A stretch of 55,365 bases of DNA. Origin: Lachnospiraceae bacterium (GTDB lineage: Bacteria > Bacillota > Clostridia > Lachnospirales > Lachnospiraceae). This document shows positions 40,054-46,957 of the stretch, piece after piece (position 1 is the first letter of the stretch; each line of letters starts with the position of its first letter). The notes beneath the pieces are model-generated. The model saw only the letters and a list, made by a program, of their open reading frames with translations, was not told where the DNA came from and did not search any database. The stretch spans positions 1 through 55,365 of the forward strand of contig JALELK010000071.1 of assembly GCA_022768745.1 (NCBI GenBank). Reading direction: 5' to 3'. The translations under genes and the position numbers were made by a program.

Positions 40054-40725
40054 ATGGATTATCAATTTTTAACAAAAACAAAATTATTTCAGGGGATTGA
40101 GGAAAAAGATATGGAGTCCATGTTTGCCTGCTTTTCCTGTAAAACCAAATCTTATAAAAAAGGAGATTACATCTATCACGCCGGAACCAAAATCAAGGCT
40201 TTGGGACTGGTGTTGTCCGGAAGCGTCACCATCGAGAACAATGATGTGTGGGGAAATCACAGCATTTTAGACTGTGTCACTCCGGGGCGGATTTTCGCCG
40301 AGACCTATGCTCTGTGTCCCAACGAAATCTTACTGGTGGACATTGTAGCCAATGAGCCCACAGAAATTTTATTTTTAGACACCACCACTGCCACCACCAC
40401 CTGCTGTAATGCCTGTTCCTGCCATCAGGCTTTGATACGAAATCTTTTGCAGATTTCTTCCAGAAAAAATCTGAATCTCTCCCGGCACATTATGCACACC
40501 TCCTCCAAAACCATCCGGGGACGACTGCTGTCCTATCTGTCTTTTCAGGCACAAAAACAGGGCAGCTACGAATTCGACATCCCATTTAACCGCCAGCAAT
40601 TGGCGGATTACCTGGGCTTAGACCGCAGTGCCCTGTCCTCTGAACTGGGAAAAATGCAACGGGACGGTTTGATTACCTTCCGCAAAAATCATTTTACCCT
40701 GTCCTCTGATTTTGATTTATACTAA
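40054..40725 (+). CDS. CRP/FNR-family regulator, HcpR-like
   Basis: The 223-residue protein has an N-terminal cyclic-nucleotide-binding-like beta-barrel (about residues 10-110), a long dimerisation helix, and a C-terminal winged helix (FNRQQLADYLGLDRSALSSELGKMQRDGLI). There is no FNR-type N-terminal cysteine set, but a cluster CCNACSC (Cys117, 118, 121, 123) sits at the start of the dimer helix, and another pair CFSC at 26-29. It probably senses nitrosative or redox stress, perhaps through heme or Fe-S, and controls hcp. That assignment rests on position and on the shared operator. Confidence 0.88.
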   Translation: MDYQFLTKTKLFQGIEEKDMESMFACFSCKTKSYKKGDYIYHAGTKIKALGLVLSGSVTIENNDVWGNHSILDCVTPGRIFAETYALCPNEILLVDIVANEPTEILFLDTTTATTTCCNACSCHQALIRNLLQISSRKNLNLSRHIMHTSSKTIRGRLLSYLSFQAQKQGSYEFDIPFNRQQLADYLGLDRSALSSELGKMQRDGLITFRKNHFTLSSDFDLY

Positions 40726-41708
40726 ACTAAATTTGCCTGATTGATTTCACCCTTCTCGTATCCAAGAGCATTTTCCAAGGTGGTGTTACTGATGGCACTC
40801 AAAGCCTCCTCTGTAAAAAATGCCTGATGGGATGTGACAATCACATTGGGGAAAGACAAAAGTCTCGCCGTTACAGAGTGCTCCATAATCTCCTGCTCTC
40901 TGTTTTCAAACACATTGTCCGTCTCCTCCTCATACACATCCAATCCCACACCATGGAACTTGTGATTGCGGATTCCTGCAATCAAGTCCTCTGTATCCAC
41001 CAACTCTCCTCTTGAGGTGTTAACAAATACCACATCATCCTTCATCAGGGAAATGGTTTTCGCATTAATCATATGATAGTTGTCCACAGTAAGTGGGCAG
41101 TGCAGAGAAACCAAATCACTGTTTTTCAGCACATCTTCTAATTCCATATACTGAATAAAATCCAGATTTTTATTTGGATACTTATCGTAGGCAATCACCT
41201 TCATGCCAAATCCCTTACAGATTCTCGCCATAGCCGCACCGATTTTTCCCGTTCCGATAATCCCTGCAGTTTTTCCGTAGAAGTTTCTTCCCATTAAACC
41301 TTCCAAACTAAAGTTATTCTCACGAACCTTGATATATTCCTTGTGAATGCGTCGGTTCACACTGAGTGCCAGAGCCATAGCCTGTTCTGCCACCGCTTCA
41401 GGAGAATATCCCGGGACACGCAAAACTGTCATCCCCAGTCTTCTGGTCTCTTCCAAATCTATATTGTTAAAACCGGCACAACGCATAAGAAGTAAAACTA
41501 CTCCCTGCTCTGACAAAACTTGCAAAATCTCCTTTGACAAATCAGCATTTACAAAGGCACAGATGGCATCATAGCCCTTTGCCAGCACTGCTGTCTTTTT
41601 ATTGATATCCGCCTCCAGATACTCCACCTGAATATCCGGAAAATTCTCCCTAGCTTTTTCAAAGGAGTCCACATCATACTTTTTGGCATCATAAAATAAA
41701 ATCTTCAT
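40722..41708 (-). CDS. D-2-hydroxyacid dehydrogenase, D-lactate dehydrogenase type
   Basis: A 328-residue NAD-dependent dehydrogenase. The nucleotide-binding loop is GIIGTGKIGAAMARI, with the catalytic Arg in VNTSRGELVDTEDL and the catalytic His in TSHQAFFTEEAL, a stretch typical of fermentative D-lactate dehydrogenase. It converts pyruvate and NADH to D-lactate. The start at 41708 follows GGAGGG. It converges on the regulator gene with a 4-bp overlap and has its own operator site upstream. NO-resistant lactate formation under nitrosative stress is a plausible role but is inference. Confidence 0.9.
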   Translation of the reverse strand: MKILFYDAKKYDVDSFEKARENFPDIQVEYLEADINKKTAVLAKGYDAICAFVNADLSKEILQVLSEQGVVLLLMRCAGFNNIDLEETRRLGMTVLRVPGYSPEAVAEQAMALALSVNRRIHKEYIKVRENNFSLEGLMGRNFYGKTAGIIGTGKIGAAMARICKGFGMKVIAYDKYPNKNLDFIQYMELEDVLKNSDLVSLHCPLTVDNYHMINAKTISLMKDDVVFVNTSRGELVDTEDLIAGIRNHKFHGVGLDVYEEETDNVFENREQEIMEHSVTARLLSFPNVIVTSHQAFFTEEALSAISNTTLENALGYEKGEINQANLV

Positions 41709-41752
41709 TCCATTCCCTCCTGTATCACTTATTATCTCTTGTCTACAGGGGA

Positions 41753-41794
41753 AATATACCATAGACTGGAAAATGCATCCGTTGTTGTAACAAC
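41753..41794 (-). promoter_or_regulatory. CRP/FNR-type operator (site 2) with the dehydrogenase -10 box
   Basis: GTTGT-TGTA-ACAAC at 41781-41794 lies within the perfect 8-bp arms CGTTGTTG/TAACAACG except the centre. On the minus strand TATATT (41753-41758) ends 34.5 bp from its centre. The start codon is 45 bp further on. Confidence 0.75.
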
Positions 41795-41797
41795 GTT

Positions 41798-42520
41798 TTA
41801 AAGAAAGTTCTCAATTATTACATCTATAGTTTCCTTTTGCTGCTCTTTGCCTGAGATGGTGGCTTTGCCATCTCCGTCCTGGGCACCGTAGCTTCCAAAG
41901 AGGGCGTGGTTACCGCCGGGAATTTCGTGGATAACAGAATTCTTTGGTAAATTGGTTTTATCTTTCTCAAAGGTTTCCCGGTTTAAAACCTTATCATTTT
42001 CTCCGTACAATGCCACCACCGGAAAGTCTGCATCGGAAATATCCTTTGTGGAGTAGGCCGCCAAAAGGACCAGACCTGAAAACTGTTTTTCGTGCTTTGC
42101 CGTATAGTTTGCTGCCATAGCTCCTCCCAGAGAGTGTCCTGCCATATACCACTGTTTATATTCGTATTTTTCCTGTATTTTCTCTGCTTTATTGGAGCCG
42201 AAGATTGCCAGATTGCCCGGCATTTTTACCAGGAAACAATCGATGCCTTCCGACGCCAACTGATTCATAAGAGGGGCATAGGCACTATACTCCACCTTGG
42301 CACCCGGATAAAAAATCAAAGCATCTTCCGTTCCTTTTCCGTCAAAGAAATAACCTTCTTTGATTTCTTTAACCTTTACCTGCCCAGTGGACTGCAAATA
42401 AGAATCCACGTCTTTTGCGTGATAATAGTCATTGATATAAGCGGCAGCTCCGGTAAAAAGTGCAATCACTACCACCGTTACAATATCAAATATCAGTTTC
42501 TTTTTTGAGATTTTTTTCAA
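41798..42520 (-). CDS. Alpha/beta hydrolase with an N-terminal membrane anchor
   Basis: The roughly 240-residue protein starts with a lysine-rich tail and one membrane segment (KKLIFDIVTVVVIALFTGAA), then an alpha/beta hydrolase domain. The nucleophile elbow is GHSLGGAMA, with ALIFYPGAKVEYSAY near the oxyanion region, the Asp probably in VVALYGENDKV and the His in IPGGNHALFG. Substrate unknown. AAAGGTG is best spaced for the TTG at 42520; a GTG 9 nt upstream is an alternative start. It ends 3 bp before operator site 2. Confidence 0.83.
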   Translation of the reverse strand: MKKISKKKLIFDIVTVVVIALFTGAAAYINDYYHAKDVDSYLQSTGQVKVKEIKEGYFFDGKGTEDALIFYPGAKVEYSAYAPLMNQLASEGIDCFLVKMPGNLAIFGSNKAEKIQEKYEYKQWYMAGHSLGGAMAANYTAKHEKQFSGLVLLAAYSTKDISDADFPVVALYGENDKVLNRETFEKDKTNLPKNSVIHEIPGGNHALFGSYGAQDGDGKATISGKEQQKETIDVIIENFL

Positions 42521-42561
42521 TGTATTCACCTTTTTACTCTTCCACCGGAATGTATATTTTC

Positions 42562-43494
42562 CTATCGGAGAGTCACCATATTATTTTCTACTTTGACACC
42601 GGAAATACCGCTGACATATTTTGAAAGTCTCGCGTAGCCATACTCTTTATATTTAAAATCCGGGTATTGCTCTGCAATCATCCGTCCCAGAGTTCCCAGT
42701 TCCACCGGCTCTTTTGCCAGATTGAGCACATACTGTCTCACCTGGGACTCCATATCCTTGTCGTGATCACTGCTACGAAGAATGTAAATGGTAGAGCCTT
42801 TTTGCATGGTGTCAAATTTTGTAGCCTCTGTGATAAACTTACGCATAGAACTATATCCATAATTTCGCTCGTCAAAATCAGGGAAAAGTCTCTGGAGATT
42901 GCTCTTGGTGGAACCAAGATTTGCGTGTTCTCCGTTATTTTCACTCTGCTGTATCAACTCATTAATCGCCGATTTGATATCCCCAAGGGGCGTGATGGAG
43001 TTGGATTTGTCGTGAACCGCCTCCTTTTTGTTCTTTGGCTTTCCTGCGTCCTTTTCATCCTCGTCCATGATTTTGTCCAGAAATTTATATTCATTGCAGG
43101 CTGCGATAAAAGTCTTGGAAGCATCACTTTTTCCCATACCGATAACCAGCATTCCCTCTTCCCGAAGCCGGTTCACCAGTCTGGTAAAATCACTGTCAGA
43201 GGTGACGATACAAAAGCCATCGGTTTTGTCCTGGTATAAAATATCCATGGCATCAATCACCAGCATAATATCAGAGGCATTTTTCCCGGAAGAGTATCTT
43301 GGCTGCTGAATCGGTACTATGGCATGGTTGAGCGCCTTTTTATGCCAATCTGCCAAAGCCGGATTGGTAAAATCTCCGTACATTCTCTGATAGGTAATCA
43401 CCCCATATTTTTTTAATTCACTGATAATGGCATCGATGTATTTGGAACTGGTATTTTCCGCATCGATTAATAGTGCCAGTCTTTTTTCTTCCAT
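42562..43494 (-). CDS. NYN-domain nuclease-like protein with two OST-HTH (LOTUS) domains
   Basis: The 310-residue protein has an N-terminal NYN/PIN-like domain with its acidic residues (LALLIDAENTSSKYID, ASDIMLVIDAMDIL, CIVTSDSDFTRLVNRL). A linker with acidic and lysine-rich stretches (DEDEKDAGKPKNKKE) leads to two OST-HTH domains (PLGDIKSAINELI... and MESQVRQYVLNLAKEPVELGTLG...). The set suggests an RNA-binding ribonuclease of the LabA/MARF1-like group, acting on RNA. No partner is evident in the neighbourhood. Confidence 0.88.
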   Translation of the reverse strand: MEEKRLALLIDAENTSSKYIDAIISELKKYGVITYQRMYGDFTNPALADWHKKALNHAIVPIQQPRYSSGKNASDIMLVIDAMDILYQDKTDGFCIVTSDSDFTRLVNRLREEGMLVIGMGKSDASKTFIAACNEYKFLDKIMDEDEKDAGKPKNKKEAVHDKSNSITPLGDIKSAINELIQQSENNGEHANLGSTKSNLQRLFPDFDERNYGYSSMRKFITEATKFDTMQKGSTIYILRSSDHDKDMESQVRQYVLNLAKEPVELGTLGRMIAEQYPDFKYKEYGYARLSKYVSGISGVKVENNMVTLR

Positions 43495-43512
43495 AAATAT
43501 CCCCCACAGGTG

Positions 43513-43740
43513 TTACTGCAAATCTTTCAGACTCTCCATCAATTCCAAGTCAGACTGCATCACCTTAAAATTCGTTGTCAAAGGCTCCTGACCGGGTTTT
43601 GTCACTGTAATTTCAAACACGGTTCCCTCCTCCACTTTGGAAGAAAACACCACCTGCAGAAACTTTACAAACTTTGGATGATTGTTTGTAAAAGTCTTTC
43701 TTGCATTCATTAATTTCATCATTGTTCCCGGATTTATCAT
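43513..43740 (-). CDS. Unrecognised small protein of 75 residues
   Basis: The frame begins MINPGTMMKLMNARKTFTNN, has GAGGTAG upstream, and lies with short gaps between the NYN and FKBP genes, all on one strand, so it is very likely real. The C-terminal part is a beta-rich stretch (GTVFEITVTKPGQEPLTTNF) followed by an acidic helix (SDLELMESLKDLQ). There is no signal or membrane segment. I cannot assign a function. Confidence 0.78.
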   Translation of the reverse strand: MINPGTMMKLMNARKTFTNNHPKFVKFLQVVFSSKVEEGTVFEITVTKPGQEPLTTNFKVMQSDLELMESLKDLQ

Positions 43741-43757
43741 TTGTCTACCTCGTTTCT

Positions 43758-44309
43758 CTAATTATTGTAAATTCCTTTAATATCCACTTCAAAAAGTGCC
43801 TCTACGTTAGAAAGGCTCTGTTCATTGCCATCCTTATCCGTATAGGTTCCGTTATAACCCTCTGGAAAAGTAACATGTACATCCACAGTCTCACCTATCT
43901 TATGTCCAATCAGCTGTTCCTCAAAGTCGTCAATAAAGGTATGGGAACCAATCACCAGATCATGATCTCCTGTCCCCCCCTGAAAAGCAATGCCATCTAC
44001 GCTTCCCGCGTAATGAATGGCAACGGTATCTCCGTCCTTGACCTCTCGAGACGTATCCGTATCCAGATTTGATGTGCTATCGCTGCTGTCCTCGTCTACA
44101 TCCTGGCTCTGAGTGGTGGAACTATCCTGGCTAGCGCTACTGTTTGCTTTTTCCCGCTTACTCTCCAGCGCGCCAAAGATAATCATACTGGCAAAGAATG
44201 CCACCACAATCAAAACAATTGCCACGTTTTTTGCAACGGTCACTCTCTGTTTTTTCTTTCTCTCTGCGGCTCTTCTCTCCTGAGCCATCTTCTTGTTTTC
44301 CTTATTCAT
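43758..44309 (-). CDS. Membrane-anchored FKBP-type peptidyl-prolyl isomerase
   Basis: The 183-residue protein has a basic cytoplasmic start, one membrane segment (about residues 22-46), a Ser/Asp/Thr-rich spacer (residues 50-90) and a C-terminal FKBP domain (VKDGDTVAIHYAGSVDGIAFQGG, HTFIDDFEEQLIGHKIGETVDVHVTFPEGYNGTY). It probably helps fold exported proteins outside the membrane. AAGGAGAATCC precedes the start. Confidence 0.9.
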   Translation of the reverse strand: MNKENKKMAQERRAAERKKKQRVTVAKNVAIVLIVVAFFASMIIFGALESKREKANSSASQDSSTTQSQDVDEDSSDSTSNLDTDTSREVKDGDTVAIHYAGSVDGIAFQGGTGDHDLVIGSHTFIDDFEEQLIGHKIGETVDVHVTFPEGYNGTYTDKDGNEQSLSNVEALFEVDIKGIYNN

Positions 44310-44365
44310 TTATGGATTCTCCTTATCATTGTTTACTTTTGCATTTACCTAAAGTCATATTATAG

Positions 44366-45001
44366 TCAAACCTTCACGCTCCCGCAATCTGCAAAACGTT
44401 TTTTTGTCAGTTCAATCCACTCGTCCAAAGACAGCGGTGTGTAATCAGAATACATACAAAAACAGTTTATCATATTGCACATAAGGTTTTGTTTTTTTCC
44501 CTCTCGATTCACAATCTCCGTACTTTGGTAGTGATTTACAAAATCCATCAGAAGTTTTTCATCATGGGTGTCGTGAACATGACCGTAGAGCATATAGGTC
44601 CTGGGGTCATTATTTTTTGTCTTGAGGTATTGACCGTTATAACAAGGCATGGGGTAATGACTCAGAATCACTTTTCGATTGTTGTCGTGGAGTTCTGCGT
44701 AGGGATAAATCCCTTGAAGTCTCTCCCTATGGAACTCTTTATTGCGCAGGTATTTGTTGTCATGGTTCCCCACAATCAAATACAGTTTCCCTTTTAGTTC
44801 CTCCAAAATCCGGTTGGTTTCCTGGGCATTTCCCATGGAAAAATCTCCTAAAATCACCACCTCATCGGACCTTTTCACTTTTTCATTCCACTGTTTTATC
44901 ATATAGGCATTCATCTCATCCACATCCTGAAATCCCCGATGGTCCATAGAATTTAACAACGCCCTGTGGTAGAAATGACAATCTGCAATATAATAACGCA
45001 T
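44366..45001 (-). CDS. Calcineurin-like metallophosphoesterase
   Basis: A 211-residue protein with the metal-binding motifs of the family: YIADCHFYH (Asp and His), VVILGDFSMG (GD), LIVGNHDNKYL (GNHD), ILSHYPMP and LYGHVHDTHD (GHxH). Such small cytosolic proteins are phosphatases or nucleotidases; the substrate is unknown. It lies 12 bp downstream of the SprT-like gene. Confidence 0.9.
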   Translation of the reverse strand: MRYYIADCHFYHRALLNSMDHRGFQDVDEMNAYMIKQWNEKVKRSDEVVILGDFSMGNAQETNRILEELKGKLYLIVGNHDNKYLRNKEFHRERLQGIYPYAELHDNNRKVILSHYPMPCYNGQYLKTKNNDPRTYMLYGHVHDTHDEKLLMDFVNHYQSTEIVNREGKKQNLMCNMINCFCMYSDYTPLSLDEWIELTKKRFADCGSVKV

Positions 45002-45013
45002 ATGCTCTTTCCT

Positions 45014-45589
45014 CTAATTTATTCTGATTTCATTCAACTGCTTTTTGCAATTTTTGTAGTTGGGATAATAGGTATTTACCTCATTCCAAAAGTCCTTTGA
45101 GTGATCCATATGGCGCCTGTGGGCCAGTTCATGCACCACCACATAGTCCAAAAGTTCCTCCGGCAGATAGGCGAGACGATAATTAAAATTAAGGTTGCCC
45201 TTACTGCTGCAACTCCCCCACCGGCTCTTTTGATTACGCATAGAAACAGAGCCGTAAGTCAATCCCATCACCTCAGCGAAATGCTCCACTCTGGCTACAA
45301 TCTTTTCCTTTGCCTTCTTTCGCTCCGCTGCCGGCAAACTCTCCCATTCCGGAAAGGTATAGACTTCCTCACAGGGTTTCTTTTCCATAATCTTAGTACG
45401 CTTTTCATATATCCATCTGGCATGTCCCGCCACAAAGCGTTTCACCATCCACTGGGGCGTCCGATTAGGAATACGAACCACCACACTGCCATCGGAACGA
45501 ATCTCCAATGCCATACTTCGCCTTTTGGATGCAATCACCTGTACTTCAATTTCCTGTTGTTCTATCTGAATACAAAATTTTGAAACCAT
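45014..45589 (-). CDS. YgjP/SprT-like metallohydrolase
   Basis: The 191-residue protein contains the zinc motif HELAHRRHMDHS near its C-terminus, preceded by RNQKSRWGSCSSKGNLNFNYRLAYLPEELLDYVVVHEL, which defines the YgjP-type (DUF45) family. Relatives are suggested metal-dependent hydrolases. The start codon lies only 7 nt after a TATACT box (45596-45601 on the minus strand), with no ribosome binding site, so the transcript may be leaderless. Confidence 0.87.
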   Translation of the reverse strand: MVSKFCIQIEQQEIEVQVIASKRRSMALEIRSDGSVVVRIPNRTPQWMVKRFVAGHARWIYEKRTKIMEKKPCEEVYTFPEWESLPAAERKKAKEKIVARVEHFAEVMGLTYGSVSMRNQKSRWGSCSSKGNLNFNYRLAYLPEELLDYVVVHELAHRRHMDHSKDFWNEVNTYYPNYKNCKKQLNEIRIN

Positions 45590-45603
45590 AGAGTTAGTAT
45601 AAC

Positions 45604-45646
45604 AAAAAAAGCACCTTCATTTCCATTGTTTTGAAAATGAAAGTGC
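45604..45646 (-). terminator. Terminator of the 4Fe-4S protein gene
   Basis: On the minus strand GCACTTTCATTT pairs with AAATGAAGGTGC around a 12-nt loop and is followed by TTTTTTTG. The U tract runs into the presumed promoter of the next gene. Confidence 0.85.
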
Positions 45647-45660
45647 ATTTTGTCTCCGCT

Positions 45661-46359
45661 TTAGTTATCCAAAATTCTTCCGTCTGTGGAAATCGTAACC
45701 ACCTGCCATGGAATAAACTTGCCGCTATTTTGAAGGGCCTGTTTTGCAGCATATTCCAAACCACCGCAACATGGCACCTCCATACGAACCACCGTCACAC
45801 TCTTAATGTCATTGTTCTTGATAATGTCTGTCAGCTTTTCACTGTAATCCATATCATCTAACTTTGGACATCCAATCAAGGTAATGTGTCCCTTGATAAA
45901 CTCCTCATGGAAAGAAGCATAGGCATAAGCGGTACAATCCGCCGCAATCAGAAGCTTTGCTCCATCAAAATAAGGTGCCACCGGAGGAAGCAATTTAATC
46001 TGTACCGGCCACTGCATCAACTGACTTTCCGGCTTTGTCTGGGTCACCGGCTGAGGACTCTGGTTTCTCTGAAATGCTCTTGCTGCTGTTCCGGGACATA
46101 CAAAAGGTTTAGGCTGCGTCTTTGCCGCCATACGCGCCTTTACTGCCTCCTCGTCGTAGTCAGCTGCTTCTCTTTCTATAATCTGAATTGCATCTGTAGG
46201 ACAATGGGGCAGGCAATCTCCCAGTCCGTCACAATAATCATCCTTTATCAGTCTCGCCTTTCCGTCCACCATCTCAATGGCTCCTTCGTGGCAGGCAGTG
46301 GCACAAGCACCACATCCATTACATTTTTCCTGATCAATATGTACAATTTTACGTTTCAT
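45661..46359 (-). CDS. 4Fe-4S ferredoxin-domain protein, often linked to hcp
   Basis: The 232-residue protein has two N-terminal 4Fe-4S motifs (CNGCGACATACHEGAI and CDGLGDCLPHCPTDAI). A linker leads to a C-terminal domain with further cysteines (LLIAADCTAYAY, LIGCPKLDD, VPCCGGLEYA), which could hold another cofactor. It probably passes electrons in a nitrosative or redox stress pathway; the operator upstream is shared with hcp. GGGAGGAG lies before the ATG and outside palindrome E2, which ends 28 bp upstream. Confidence 0.9.
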   Translation of the reverse strand: MKRKIVHIDQEKCNGCGACATACHEGAIEMVDGKARLIKDDYCDGLGDCLPHCPTDAIQIIEREAADYDEEAVKARMAAKTQPKPFVCPGTAARAFQRNQSPQPVTQTKPESQLMQWPVQIKLLPPVAPYFDGAKLLIAADCTAYAYASFHEEFIKGHITLIGCPKLDDMDYSEKLTDIIKNNDIKSVTVVRMEVPCCGGLEYAAKQALQNSGKFIPWQVVTISTDGRILDN

Positions 46360-46386
46360 GTTGTCTCCTCCCTAATCTCACTTATC

Positions 46387-46895
46387 TAGGCGTTTGCGAA
46401 ACTGTCAGGGGCACCCGGTCCGGCTCAAGCTTTCCGGTGACACTCACTAGTCAGAATCGCAAATTTGTAAGAAAGGACTCATTCCCTTTTCTTATGATTT
46501 ATGTCCGTTCAAGTTTCGACAGAAACTTATATGGTTCCTCTGAACACAGAACACCTTTCGAAGGGTTTCGTGTCTGCCTTATGTGGGGTGATGAACAATA
46601 CTGTGCCCGCGGTTTGTGTTTGCGCCCACATCACATAGTGCAGAGATGAAAACCTCGATGGGTGACATAACCAAGAGCGGGCACAATAAAATTTGTGAAG
46701 CACCCCACTTAGGCAGACTAGAAATTCTGAGAGTGTCTGTGACAGAGGGACCACATAAGTTTGCAGTCGAAACGATGCCCGGACACAAAAGTTAAGGGAA
46801 TGAATCCTTTCACAAATTTAGCAATTCTGTCTAAAATCGTGTCACCGGAAAGCTTGAGCCGGACCGGGTGCCCCTGACAGTTTCGCAAACGCCTA
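46387..46895. repeat. Giant palindrome E2 (~509 bp hairpin)
   Basis: Bases 46387-46443 are a perfect reverse complement of 46839-46895 over 57 bp. Pairing continues inward with mismatches: GCAAATTTGTAAGAAAGGA region near 46455 with its partner near 46810-46830, TTTCGAC 46514-46520 with GTCGAAA 46766-46772, CTGCCTTA 46574-46581 with TTAGGCAG 46709-46716, and GTGCCCGC near 46600 with GCGGGCAC near 46675. The apex lies near 46641. No gene is credible within it. It fills the 590-bp gap before the 4Fe-4S gene and starts 20 bp after the -10 box of that gene's presumed promoter, so it would form the 5' leader of the mRNA. There is no clear target-site duplication. Confidence 0.9.
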
Positions 46896-46915
46896 CTTAC
46901 TCAAACATCTTCTGC

Positions 46916-46957
46916 ATCATACATCAGTTCTTTTAAAATTTCCGTTGTTATTACAAC
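46916..46957 (-). promoter_or_regulatory. CRP/FNR-type operator (site 3) with the -10 box upstream of E2
   Basis: GTTGT-TATT-ACAAC is at 46944-46957. On the minus strand TATGAT (46916-46921) ends 34.5 bp from its centre, exactly as at sites 1 and 2. The operator overlaps the last codons and stop of the histidine kinase gene. Transcription from here would enter palindrome E2 within about 14 nt and then reach the 4Fe-4S gene. Confidence 0.72.
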
